Shown piece by piece: positions 56,888 to 64,000 of a stretch of 64,000 bases of DNA. This stretch comes from Whitmania pigra. Lineage: Eukaryota; Annelida; Clitellata; Hirudinida; Haemopidae. The notes beneath the pieces were generated by a model. That model was not told where the DNA came from, did no database searches, and was given only the letters and a program-made list of their open reading frames with translations. Position 1 is the stretch's first letter, and each line of letters begins with the position of its first letter. The position numbers and the translations under genes were made by a program. The stretch covers positions 1-64,000 of the forward strand of contig JAJTWR010000095.1 of NCBI GenBank assembly GCA_021613335.1, given 5' to 3'.

Positions 56888-56959
56888 TTACATAAAGCTA
56901 CGCATAAGCCCCAATTTTTGGATACTACGCCAATGCCATATTTGTTTTTTACGCATCAT
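56888..56959 (-). CDS. trpL: trp leader peptide (23 residues, Trp-His-Trp)
   Basis: The frame starts with two ATG codons (56959 and 56956) and reads MMRKKQIWHWRSIQ, then KLGLMRSFM and TAA. Trp codons at positions 8 and 10 would stall a ribosome when charged tRNA-Trp is scarce. The leader part GGCTTATGCGT (codons 17-20) then stays free to pair with ACGCAGAACC, which blocks the terminator hairpin behind it. If the ribosome reads on to the stop, it covers that segment and the terminator forms. Promoter, leader, antiterminator and terminator are all in the expected order. Confidence 0.7.
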   Translation of the reverse strand: MMRKKQIWHWRSIQKLGLMRSFM

Positions 56960-56968
56960 TATCGTCAA

Positions 56969-56997
56969 CAAAAATATATAAAATGTTAATTAATCAA
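56969..56997 (-). promoter_or_regulatory. trp operon promoter
   Basis: On the minus strand TTG (56997-56995) and TATTTTTG (56976-56969) fit the Bacteroidetes -33 and TAnnTTTG -7 boxes with an 18-base spacer. The start site would lie only a few bases before the leader ATG. Confidence 0.6.
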
Positions 56998-57078
56998 AAT
57001 TTTTGACTTTTTTATTTATCTCTTACAAGCATAGGCCTATATTTATACGATAAAACCCTGAAACGCTCATTAAGTTTA

Positions 57079-57534
57079 TTAAGACATTCCGACAGACATT
57101 CCAAAAAAACTGTTGGCAGGCCCAACTTTAGTCATCTTCATAATGGCCGCTATAATAATTACCAAACCTATCCCAAAGAAAATAACAATTGATTTATGTT
57201 TAACCCTGTCTTCAACTAATTTTTTAGACCTAGAATTACCAATGGTGGTTAAAACAACCGCTATAATCATCATAGAAATATGCTCTACTTTCCAATAAAG
57301 AAATAACGGAGCTGACATTACGCCCTTGGTTAAAGGACTGAAAAAATAAAGAGCCAAACCCAAAAGCAATTGAATATGGACGCTAATTAAGGTAAACAGG
57401 TTCAACTTTCTGCTGCTTTCGGCATATGGCCTTTTGCCAAGCCATCCCCTCAAAGCATTTACAACCGCAATGATTAATAATACGAAAACAATGTAGCGCC
57501 ACCCTGAGTGTGCGTATTTAAGAAAGGGATACAT
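57079..57534 (-). CDS. Four-helix membrane protein, cytochrome-b-like
   Basis: I take the ATG at 57534 (MYPFLKYAHSGWRYIVFVLL, 151 residues), since ten further upstream residues look non-coding. Four membrane spans are seen (about 10-30, 48-67, 80-105, 120-140). His residues in YAHSGWRY, SVHIQLLLG, VEHISMM and VKHKS are spaced like heme ligands of small cytochrome b-type proteins, and the family is often called so in Bacteroidetes. Heme binding is not shown here. Confidence 0.7.
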   Translation of the reverse strand: MYPFLKYAHSGWRYIVFVLLIIAVVNALRGWLGKRPYAESSRKLNLFTLISVHIQLLLGLALYFFSPLTKGVMSAPLFLYWKVEHISMMIIAVVLTTIGNSRSKKLVEDRVKHKSIVIFFGIGLVIIIAAIMKMTKVGPANSFFGMSVGMS

Positions 57535-57740
57535 ATTTATATTATAGTTTTTATGTGCAATCAAAAGTAAAACTTTTTAGAAACTTTTTTAAACCCATGT
57601 CATTTAATTAGCCGTCTGTATGAGTATTCTTCCAAAAACAAGATTTATGTACTCTAAAGTAATTTTTTTACCTCTGTTTTGTTTTTTTACCCTGATACTC
57701 TTTTTATTTTATACCTATTTGCTTTAGATTTGATAAATAA

Positions 57741-58247
57741 ATGAAACGCGTAATACTAATTTTTATTTCTCTTGTTTTTACAGGATATCTCTTAGTTCTT
57801 GTTTCAGCATACAACCTGTTGGGTATTAACAGATGTAAAGCATTCAAAACTAAAATTTTTTATGGAATAAAATTAAGCGGACTGGGAGGGCTTTTTACCA
57901 GAAAAAACACCTTGGTTAATTACCAAACACTTTATCAATTTTATCAGAATAACAACTGGGGCGAAACGCATTTTCTTGAACAGGAAACGTTTAATCGGTA
58001 TATAGATAAAGGTAATTTTACAGAATTAAAACATGTTCATTTGGATGCTCGTTTGGCTAGGGAGCTCTATTTTAATGCTTATCTGAGAAAGAAAAATTTG
58101 GCCCAGTCTCAGGAGTACAAAACCTTGATTTCGCATTTAATTTTAGGACACAACAACAATCAAGTTCCCGATTCAATTAGATTAGTTTTCCAAAAAAAGC
58201 AGGAAGGTAATGTTATAAAATTATTATCACTCACTTATGAACTATGA
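57741..58247 (+). CDS. Hypothetical membrane-anchored protein
   Basis: The 168-residue protein has one N-terminal span (ILIFISLVFTGYLLVLVSAY) and a polar domain of unknown type (LGGLFTRKNTLVNYQTLYQF, LDARLARELYFNAYLRKK). A TAGATTTG promoter-like box is at 57725-57732. The stop overlaps the start of the HTTM-like gene by 4 bases (ATGA), so the two proteins are likely made together and may work together. Confidence 0.65.
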   Translation: MKRVILIFISLVFTGYLLVLVSAYNLLGINRCKAFKTKIFYGIKLSGLGGLFTRKNTLVNYQTLYQFYQNNNWGETHFLEQETFNRYIDKGNFTELKHVHLDARLARELYFNAYLRKKNLAQSQEYKTLISHLILGHNNNQVPDSIRLVFQKKQEGNVIKLLSLTYEL

Positions 58248-59101
58248 AACTCATCAACAAATATTTTATTTGGCTGGAAGATTCATTATTGTCTTATGAT
58301 GTGCCTAAAATAAATTTATGGTGGTTTGGTACTGCTACTTACAGCATGCTTATATTAAAACTTTTGCTTTTATGGCCAAAGGTATACCAGTTTTACGATG
58401 TGATGCAACAAACCGCTATTGCCGTTAAAACAAATCCTATTAATTGGTTTAGCAAAATTTTATTGCTAACCAATCCGTCAAACTTAAATTTATTAGTTGT
58501 TTTCTCGCTTGGCGCGGCAGCAACGAGCTTGTTTTACCGAAATATTTTAACCGCCGCATTAGCCTTTATTATTAGCTTAAATTATAACACAATTATTGCA
58601 AAAGCCATAAACGGCGGCGATTATGTGCTTACTTTCTTTTGTTTTATCTTGATTTTTACAAGCGGAAAACCTTTGTTAAGCGAAAACAGAAAACTTGTTA
58701 GTAATGCCGCATGGTTGTTATTACTTTTAAATTTTTGCAATATATATTTCATTAACGGTTATGGTAAGGTAATTAAAAAAATGTGGCTGGATGGCGAAGC
58801 TATTTACCTGAGTTGGAACTTGAATTATTTTGCCAATCCGCATCTTATTCCCTCGTTTTTTTATAATCGACTGTTCTGTACGGTAATTGGCTGGCTTACT
58901 ATTCTTTTTGAACTCGGCTTTATTTTTTTGATTTGGCATGAAAAACCAAAAAAAGTATTGCTGATTGCCGGCATATTGCTGCATCTTGGTATCGCTATAT
59001 TTTTATCCATTCCCGATTTTGCCCTTACAATGCTGATTGGTTACATTCCTTTTTTCAAGGAGAATTGGTTTAAAAATAAAAAAGCGGTTAAAATCCATTA
59101 A
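58244..59101 (+). CDS. HTTM-like multi-span membrane protein
   Basis: The 285-residue protein has about seven to eight membrane spans. The segment YFINGYGKVIKKMWLDGEAI and SWNLNYFANPHLIP matches the HTTM family (bacterial relatives of the membrane part of vitamin-K-dependent carboxylase), and the later LFELGFIFLIWHEKPKKVLL and LHLGIAIFLSIPDFALTMLI fit as well. No soluble carboxylase part is attached. Role unknown. It is coupled to the anchored protein before it and ends inside a terminator hairpin. Confidence 0.75.
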   Translation: MKLINKYFIWLEDSLLSYDVPKINLWWFGTATYSMLILKLLLLWPKVYQFYDVMQQTAIAVKTNPINWFSKILLLTNPSNLNLLVVFSLGAAATSLFYRNILTAALAFIISLNYNTIIAKAINGGDYVLTFFCFILIFTSGKPLLSENRKLVSNAAWLLLLLNFCNIYFINGYGKVIKKMWLDGEAIYLSWNLNYFANPHLIPSFFYNRLFCTVIGWLTILFELGFIFLIWHEKPKKVLLIAGILLHLGIAIFLSIPDFALTMLIGYIPFFKENWFKNKKAVKIH

Positions 59102-59108
59102 CCGCTTT
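59079..59108 (+). terminator. Terminator overlapping the HTTM gene stop
   Basis: AAAGCGGTTAA pairs with TTAACCGCTTT. The last codons of the gene lie in the left arm. Confidence 0.85.
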
Positions 59109-59144
59109 AACTTGATTAACTAATTTATTTTTATTAAAAGCCGC

Positions 59145-59285
59145 TGTTGGGGAAGGAGTCGAACCTTCAAGGAGCAGTTAGCCGCAGCTCAAAATTAATT
59201 TGTGGTCAACCCATAAGCTGTGTTTATTCTGTTATTCTCCGCCACCGAGACAAGGAGGTGTGTCTGCCAGTTTCACCACCCAACA
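59145..59285 (-). ncRNA. tRNA-like RNA, Leu-type head with a long insert
   Basis: On the minus strand the ends TGTTGGG and CCCAACA form a 7-bp acceptor stem. GTG-AAACTGGCAGA-CAC is a Leu-type D-arm, and GAAGG-TTCGACT-CCTTC is a perfect T-arm. Between D- and T-arm there are about 95 bases instead of about 40. The anticodon-like arm is CCTCC-TTGTCTC-GGTGG (one mismatch, loop triplet GTC with T at 37). An extra domain follows, with GGAG/CTCC closing CAGCT/AGCTG and TGG/CCA. A good promoter lies upstream (59469-59500). It is not a normal tRNA; it may be a tRNA-derived regulatory RNA or a decayed tRNA-Leu. Confidence 0.55.
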
Positions 59286-59468
59286 TTTCAAATTTTAATC
59301 GCTGATTTTCAATTGCCAATAGTTATTAACAATTTAAAATCGGTTATTTTGGCCGTAGGAAAAGAAATAAGACTTTCAAAGATCGATTGTACTCCTATCC
59401 GAATTTTCCAATTTATCCGTCCTACGGTAATTAAGCAAATGTTAAAACAAATTTCATTATGCTTGATG

Positions 59469-59500
59469 CAAATATAGGTTAAAGCTCAAATATGTTACAA
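59469..59500 (-). promoter_or_regulatory. Promoter for the tRNA-like RNA
   Basis: On the minus strand TTG (59500-59498) and TATATTTG (59476-59469) with a 21-base spacer. Transcription would run left; the 180 bases before the tRNA-like part contain the inverted repeat CCGTAGG/CCTACGG. Confidence 0.5.
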
Positions 59501-59548
59501 ATTTTTTAATCAATTTGCATTATTTTTGCTTTTTTAATAAAAAAATAT

Positions 59549-59556
59549 TATTTTTG
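59549..59556 (+). promoter_or_regulatory. Promoter box of the Lrp-type gene
   Basis: TATTTTTG matches TAnnTTTG, 18 bases before the ATG at 59575. A second match is at 59521-59528. Confidence 0.45.
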
Positions 59557-59574
59557 TTTACAAAATAAAAATTT

Positions 59575-60051
59575 ATGCAAAGAAAAGAAATTCAAAATTT
59601 AGAAATTGACAACTTAGATATTCAGATATTAATCCATTTGATGAACGATGCGACTAAACCTTATACCGAAATAGCAAAAGATTTGATCATTTCTGGGGGT
59701 ACGGTACATGTGCGAATGAAAAAATTAGCCGATATGGGTATTATCAAAGGCTCTCATCTTATAATCGACCCAAAAAAAGTGGGCTATGATATCACGGCCT
59801 TCTTAGGAATATATTTAGAAAAAGGTTCGCTGTATAACCAGGCGGTGGAGCAATTAAACCAAATAAACGAAGTTGTAGAACTTCATTATACCACAGGAAC
59901 TTATAGCATGTTTGCCAAAATAACCTGCCGCGATACCGCGCATCTTAGATACATACTTAACGAAAAAATACAAGCAGTAAAGGGTATTCAGCGCACAGAA
60001 ACCATCATATCGCTTGAAGAAAGCATTAAGCGGCAAATTAAACTCTATTAA
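59575..60051 (+). CDS. Lrp/AsnC family transcriptional regulator
   Basis: The 158-residue regulator has an N-terminal helix-turn-helix (NLDIQILIHLMNDATKPYTE, EIAKDLIISGGTVHVRMKKL) and a RAM ligand-binding domain (about 80-150: YDITAFLGIYLEKGSLYNQA, VVELHYTTGTYSMFAKITCR). Family members sense amino acids. It is divergent from the tRNA-like RNA, with a shared 100-base control region between the two promoters. Target genes unknown. Confidence 0.93.
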   Translation: MQRKEIQNLEIDNLDIQILIHLMNDATKPYTEIAKDLIISGGTVHVRMKKLADMGIIKGSHLIIDPKKVGYDITAFLGIYLEKGSLYNQAVEQLNQINEVVELHYTTGTYSMFAKITCRDTAHLRYILNEKIQAVKGIQRTETIISLEESIKRQIKLY

Positions 60052-60184
60052 CCGAATGAAAAATTTAAAAATTATTCAGGCGGAAAAATAATTATGCGCT
60101 TTAAATTCAGATTAAATTGAAAAATAATATCTTTACAAATTATTTAAACTAAGTCTAAATAAATCGGTTTAATCGAAATCTGTC

Positions 60185-61687
60185 ATGAAAAAACTATGCT
60201 TAACCGTAGCTATGGTGAGTTGTTTTTCGGCCTATGCTCAAAAAAATAATACTTTGCTGAACCAAACTTTTTGGAAAGAAAAACCAAATTTAGCTCAGGT
60301 AAAGGCTGAGATAGAAAAAGGAAACAGCCCTTCAGAAAAAAACTCAATAGCGATGGATCCGGTAGTGATGGCTATAAATGCAGAAGTTTCCCGTGATGTT
60401 ATCGGTTATCTGCTGGCTCAAAAAGGAAATGAGGTTTCAAAACTCACCCACGACGGTCGTATTTATTTACATTGGGCTGCTATGCGAGGCAATGCAGAAT
60501 TAGTAGCCGCTTTAATTGAAATGGGTTCTAAAGTAAGCTTTGAAGACAGTTATGGAATTACTCCTTTGTTATTTGCAGCCGGAGGCGGCCAACAAAACAC
60601 CGCCGTTTACGAATTGCTGATAAAAGCAGGCGCAAATCTTAAAAAAGAAGTAAATAGTGTAGGCGCAAATGCGCTTTTACTGGCAGCCGCCAATGATAAA
60701 GACCTTAAACTAACCGACTATTTTATTAGCAAAGGCTTAGATTTAAACAGTAAAGATGCCGATGGAAATAACATTTTCAGTTATGCGGCAAAATCAGGGA
60801 AGGTTGAACCTTTGAAAGCTTTATATGCCAAAGGAGTTAAGCCTACAAATTTAGCGTTTTTAACCGCTGCCTCAGCGGGCGGGCGGCGAGGTAGCGGCTC
60901 TGTCAATATGGACACAACCGATGGCCTGGCTGTTTATCAATACTTAGAAAGTATTGGTTTAAAACCTACCGCTCTTAACAAAGAAGGCCGAAATGTTATC
61001 CATTTGCTTGTTGGTAAACCGGGACAAATTAACGCGATTAAATACTTTATAAGTAAAGGCGTAAAAGCTACATTAGCAGATAAAGAAGGCAATACGCCAT
61101 TTATGATTGCAGCATATCTCAACAGAGATTTAACTTTGTTAGAATTTTTAGCAAACCAAACCGAAGATATCAACCAAACCAATGATCAGGGAGCCTCAGC
61201 GCTGGCCTTGGCAATTAAGAACAATTCAGCAGAAGCGGTAAACTTCCTGATTACTAAAGGGGCAAAACTTCACCTGTCAGACAAAAAAGGGAATAACATG
61301 GGCGCTTATTTGTTACAAACCTACCGTCCGCAAAATGCTAAAATATTTGAAGAAAAAACAGCCTTGCTGAAAGAAAAAGGATTTGATTTTTCCAAGTTGC
61401 AAGGCGACGGCAACACCTTGTATCATTTAGCGGTAATCAAAAACGATCTTGTTTTGTTAAAAAATATAGCAAATTTAAAAATTGATGTAAACATCAAAAA
61501 TAAAGAAGGTTACACAGCCTTACAAAAAGCGGCAATGGTTGCCAAAGACGATCGTATATTAAAATATTTGTTAAGCATTGGGGCCGATAAACTGGCGAAA
61601 ACCGATTTTGAAGAAACCGCTTTTGATTTGGCGTTAGAAAACGAAGAATTAAGCAAAAAACAAATTTCCATTACTTTCTTAAAATAA
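60185..61687 (+). CDS. Secreted ankyrin-repeat protein
   Basis: The 500-residue protein has a signal peptide (cut near AYAQ at 16-19) and about nine to ten ankyrin repeats, for example DGRIYLHWAAMRGNAELVAA, SYGITPLLFAAGGGQQNTAV, EGNTPFMIAAYLNRDLTLLE, QGASALALAIKNNSAEAVNF. Ankyrin repeats bind other proteins. It is first in a group with DUF2271 and a PepSY-type reductase (one base between this stop and the next start), a grouping seen in Bacteroidetes next to iron or redox functions. Its partner is unknown. Confidence 0.88.
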   Translation: MKKLCLTVAMVSCFSAYAQKNNTLLNQTFWKEKPNLAQVKAEIEKGNSPSEKNSIAMDPVVMAINAEVSRDVIGYLLAQKGNEVSKLTHDGRIYLHWAAMRGNAELVAALIEMGSKVSFEDSYGITPLLFAAGGGQQNTAVYELLIKAGANLKKEVNSVGANALLLAAANDKDLKLTDYFISKGLDLNSKDADGNNIFSYAAKSGKVEPLKALYAKGVKPTNLAFLTAASAGGRRGSGSVNMDTTDGLAVYQYLESIGLKPTALNKEGRNVIHLLVGKPGQINAIKYFISKGVKATLADKEGNTPFMIAAYLNRDLTLLEFLANQTEDINQTNDQGASALALAIKNNSAEAVNFLITKGAKLHLSDKKGNNMGAYLLQTYRPQNAKIFEEKTALLKEKGFDFSKLQGDGNTLYHLAVIKNDLVLLKNIANLKIDVNIKNKEGYTALQKAAMVAKDDRILKYLLSIGADKLAKTDFEETAFDLALENEELSKKQISITFLK

Positions 61688-61688
61688 A

Positions 61689-62180
61689 ATGAAAAGAATC
61701 TGTCAAATAATTTTAACCGGTATCATATTCATTCCCTCTGTGCTTGCTTATGCCCAAAAAACTGGAACAACAAAATATAAATGCATGATTCAAATGGCCA
61801 ATTATATTGGCGAAGGAGCATATATGGTTGTTTCGGTTATAGATTCTAAAGATGAATATAACAAAACGCTATGTGTGCTGGGAGAAGATAAAAAATGGTA
61901 TCCCAGTTTGAAAAAATGGCATCAGGCTTTCAAGGCTCGTCCAACCAAAATTAACGCCATCACCGGTGCTTCCGTTGCCGGCGGCGACAGGGCGGTTGTG
62001 GTTTTAGAAATAGAAAACGAGAAAATTGACGCCGGATACAAATTACGCTTTGAAAGCGTTGTAGAAGACAATAAATATTATTTAAAGGACGTAGAAATCC
62101 CTCTTACCAAAGAAACTTTAGAGGCTAAAACAGAAGGCGCCGGATATATTCGATACATTCGTTTTACCCCTGCAATATAG
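61689..62180 (+). CDS. DUF2271 family secreted protein
   Basis: The 163-residue protein has a signal peptide (to about AYAQ at 20-23) and a DUF2271 domain: GAYMVVSVIDSKDEYNKTLC, VLGEDKKWYPSLKKW, and ITGASVAGGDRAVVVLEIEN. DUF2271 proteins usually stand beside PepSY membrane reductases and are thought to work with them in periplasmic flavin or iron reduction. It is coupled to the genes on both sides (1- and 10-base gaps). Confidence 0.85.
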   Translation: MKRICQIILTGIIFIPSVLAYAQKTGTTKYKCMIQMANYIGEGAYMVVSVIDSKDEYNKTLCVLGEDKKWYPSLKKWHQAFKARPTKINAITGASVAGGDRAVVVLEIENEKIDAGYKLRFESVVEDNKYYLKDVEIPLTKETLEAKTEGAGYIRYIRFTPAI

Positions 62181-62190
62181 CATTACCAAA

Positions 62191-64000
62191 TGGCAATATC
62201 TGTTTGGAAATACAGCCATCTTGCATTGGCTATATTTTCTTTTATTTTTCTTTTAATCGCTTCTGTAACGGGTATTATTTTGTCGTTAGAGCCTCTTTTT
62301 AAACGGCTGAATACTCCCGTATCTTCGCATTTTGCCCGTTTAACGCTTGCTGAAACAGTACCTGTACTCCGTAAAAAATATCCGGGCATCGCTCGGCTTT
62401 CTGTCGATCAAAATAAATTGATCCTGATGGAAGGAACTGATGAAAACGGCAACAAATTAACGGCTTATATGCATCCTGTAAACGGTAAAATTATTGGCCA
62501 ACCCGTTCAAAGCGCTTTCTTTCAAAGGATAACTTCGCTACACCGGTCATTGTTTTTACATGAAACCGGCCGAGCCCTTGTTGGCATATCCGCCTTTTTA
62601 TTATTTCTTATTGCCATTTCCGGAATTGTTTTGGTTGTTAAACAGCAACTCGGCATCAAGGGTTTTTTTTTAAAAATAACCCGCCATAGCTTTGCGCAAT
62701 ATTACCATGTTTTTTTAGGGAGGCTGGCATTGGTTCCTGTCCTGATGATTGCTGCAAGCGGGGCTTATCTTTCTGTTATACGGTTTGAAATTATCAAAAA
62801 AAATCATCAGGAATTAAAAGTTGATTTTAAAGCCTTGAAAAAGCAGCCTGAAAAAGCAGCCGAAGATTTTGATTTTTTTAAAAATACCAAACTTACCGAT
62901 ATCAACAGCATAGAATTTCCTTTTTCAACAGACGTGGAAGATTACTACATTATTCACGCAAAAAAAGGAGATTTTGCCCTCAGCCAAATTACCGGCGAGA
63001 TATTGGCCGAAACAAAAACAACAAAAACAGCCTGGTTGGAAATCTTTAGCTTAAGCATACACACCGGCCGAGATAGCTTAATTTGGGCATTTGTACTCAC
63101 AATTACCTCTATCGGTATCTTGTTCTTTATCTATTCGGGCTTTGCAATTACCTTAAAACGGATAAGAGGAAAAATAAAAAATAAATTTAAAGCCAAAGAT
63201 TGCAATATCATTATTTTGGTTGGGTCTGAAGGCGGCAGCACTTTTAAATTCGCCCAAGCAATTTATAAACAACTGACGGCTCAAGGAGAGAAAATTTTTG
63301 TTGACCGGCTTAACAATTATCAATCTTATCCTAATGCCAAACATATAATGGTGTTTACGGCTACTCACGGACAGGGCGAAGCTCCGTCTAATGCCCGAAA
63401 ATTTGCTTCATTATTAAAAAAACATCCACAGAAACAAGAAATAAGTTACGCTGTTTTAGGATTTGGTTCTCATGCTTATGCTGACTTTTGCAAATTTGCC
63501 GTTGAAACAGAGCATCTGTTGGCCGGTGAAAGCTGGGCCAAACCGCTTATTGCTTTGCATACCGTTGCCGATAAATCGTTAGATGATTTTAACCTTTGGC
63601 TTTATCAATGGTCGCAACATGCCCGTATTCATTTAAATGCATTAAGAAAAGATTTTCTTAAAAAAGAAAAAAAGTTAAGCGAGTTTACCGTACAAACGGT
63701 TTCAGAAACGGTAAATGAAACCTTTACATTAGATTTATTGCCCAAAAAAAATATTCGTTTTCATTCCGGCGATTTATTAGCCGTTTATCCCGCAAACGAC
63801 CATCGCGAGCGCTTGTATTCAATAGGGAAAATAGACAAAACCGTCCGACTATGCGTTAAACTTTATAAAAACGGATTGGGTTCTTCTTTTTTACATGGTT
63901 TAAAAAAAGGCTGCTCCCTGAAAGCAAAAATTGTTTCCAATAAGGATTTTCATTTTCCGGCAAACGCCAAACAGGTTATTATGATTGCCAACGGAACCGG
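62191..64000 (+). CDS. PepSY membrane protein fused to flavodoxin/ferredoxin-reductase domain (partial)
   Basis: The frame starts at 62191 (MAISVWKYSHLALAIFSFIF) and runs past the window edge, so 603 codons are seen. First comes a PepSY-type membrane part (about 1-325) with four spans, a PepSY loop (TAYMHPVNGKIIG) and His residues in TSLHRSLFLHETGR, RHSFAQYYHVFLGR and SIHTGRDS. A flavodoxin domain follows (about 330-475: IIILVGSEGGSTFKFAQAIY, VFTATHGQGEAPSNARKF), then the start of an FAD/NAD reductase domain (RLYSIGKIDKTVRL, VIMIANGTG). It likely carries electrons from NAD(P)H through FAD and FMN across the inner membrane to periplasmic flavin or iron. Confidence 0.88.

Noticed and set aside
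59145..59285. Ordinary tRNA-Leu or tRNA-Asp
   Set aside because: The D- to T-arm distance is far too long, the loop triplet GTC does not fit the Leu-type body, and position 37 is T.
59145..59462. tmRNA (ssrA)
   Set aside because: The 5' end lacks the conserved GGTTCGAC-type start, no ALAA-type tag frame is present, and the size is too small.
59220..59477. 85-codon plus-strand frame
   Set aside because: It lies over the tRNA-like RNA and its promoter region in the opposite direction and has no protein-like features.

Overview
The window is chromosome from a low-GC member of the Bacteroidota, most like the Sphingobacteriaceae (Pedobacter and relatives). The evidence is the gene families (TamB-like AsmA family protein, DUF5683, Bacteroidetes-type LepB), the parA-parB-DUF5683-dapB-lepB operon, and repeated promoter boxes of the TAnnTTTG type used by this phylum. 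No searches were run; family names rest on recognised motifs and remembered family patterns.

Layout. 1-2,990 is decayed mobile DNA: a tyrosine recombinase tail, a broken protein with motifs like family A polymerases, and a frameshifted type III DNA methyltransferase. 3,005-8,680 is core genome: sppA, folK (frameshifted near its end), dnaK and a nucleotidyltransferase. 8,841-16,867 is an integrative element of about 8 kb bounded by perfect 24-bp direct repeats. The right repeat touches the 3' end of an intact tRNA-Met gene. The element carries an integrase, an RteC-like protein, a large two-module non-coding repeat array, a helix-turn-helix protein, an AntA-type antirepressor, a replication protein of the phage/plasmid II/X type, several small DNA-binding proteins and a probable small RNA. 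It has no capsid, mobilisation or conjugation genes, so it looks like an integrated small replicon or satellite.

17,126-46,973 is dense core genome: a lipopolysaccharide transport permease, ribBA, tamB, tsaD, recA, nth, an ECF sigma factor, uvrA, a LysE exporter, a CPA2 antiporter, an esterase with an altered nucleophile, ribF-truB, a PEBP lipoprotein, the parAB-dapB-lepB operon, an M20 amidohydrolase and a MarR-GNAT regulator. 46,974-52,560 is a second graveyard: remnants of IS1595, IS3 and IS1 transposases, a truncated metallo-beta-lactamase-fold gene, a truncated cysteine desulfurase, and Mu-like prophage pieces, with an intact threonine aldolase among them. 53,153-64,000 is core again: trpE-trpG-trpC behind a leader that looks like a classical ribosome-mediated attenuator (Trp-His-Trp leader peptide), membrane proteins, a 141-nt tRNA-like RNA, an Lrp regulator, and an ankyrin / DUF2271 / PepSY-flavoreductase cluster that runs off the right edge.

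The items most worth a second look are the structured repeat array inside the integrative element (11,252-12,666), the tRNA-like RNA at 59,145-59,285, the trp attenuator at 56,823-56,997, and the missing trpD between trpG and trpC.
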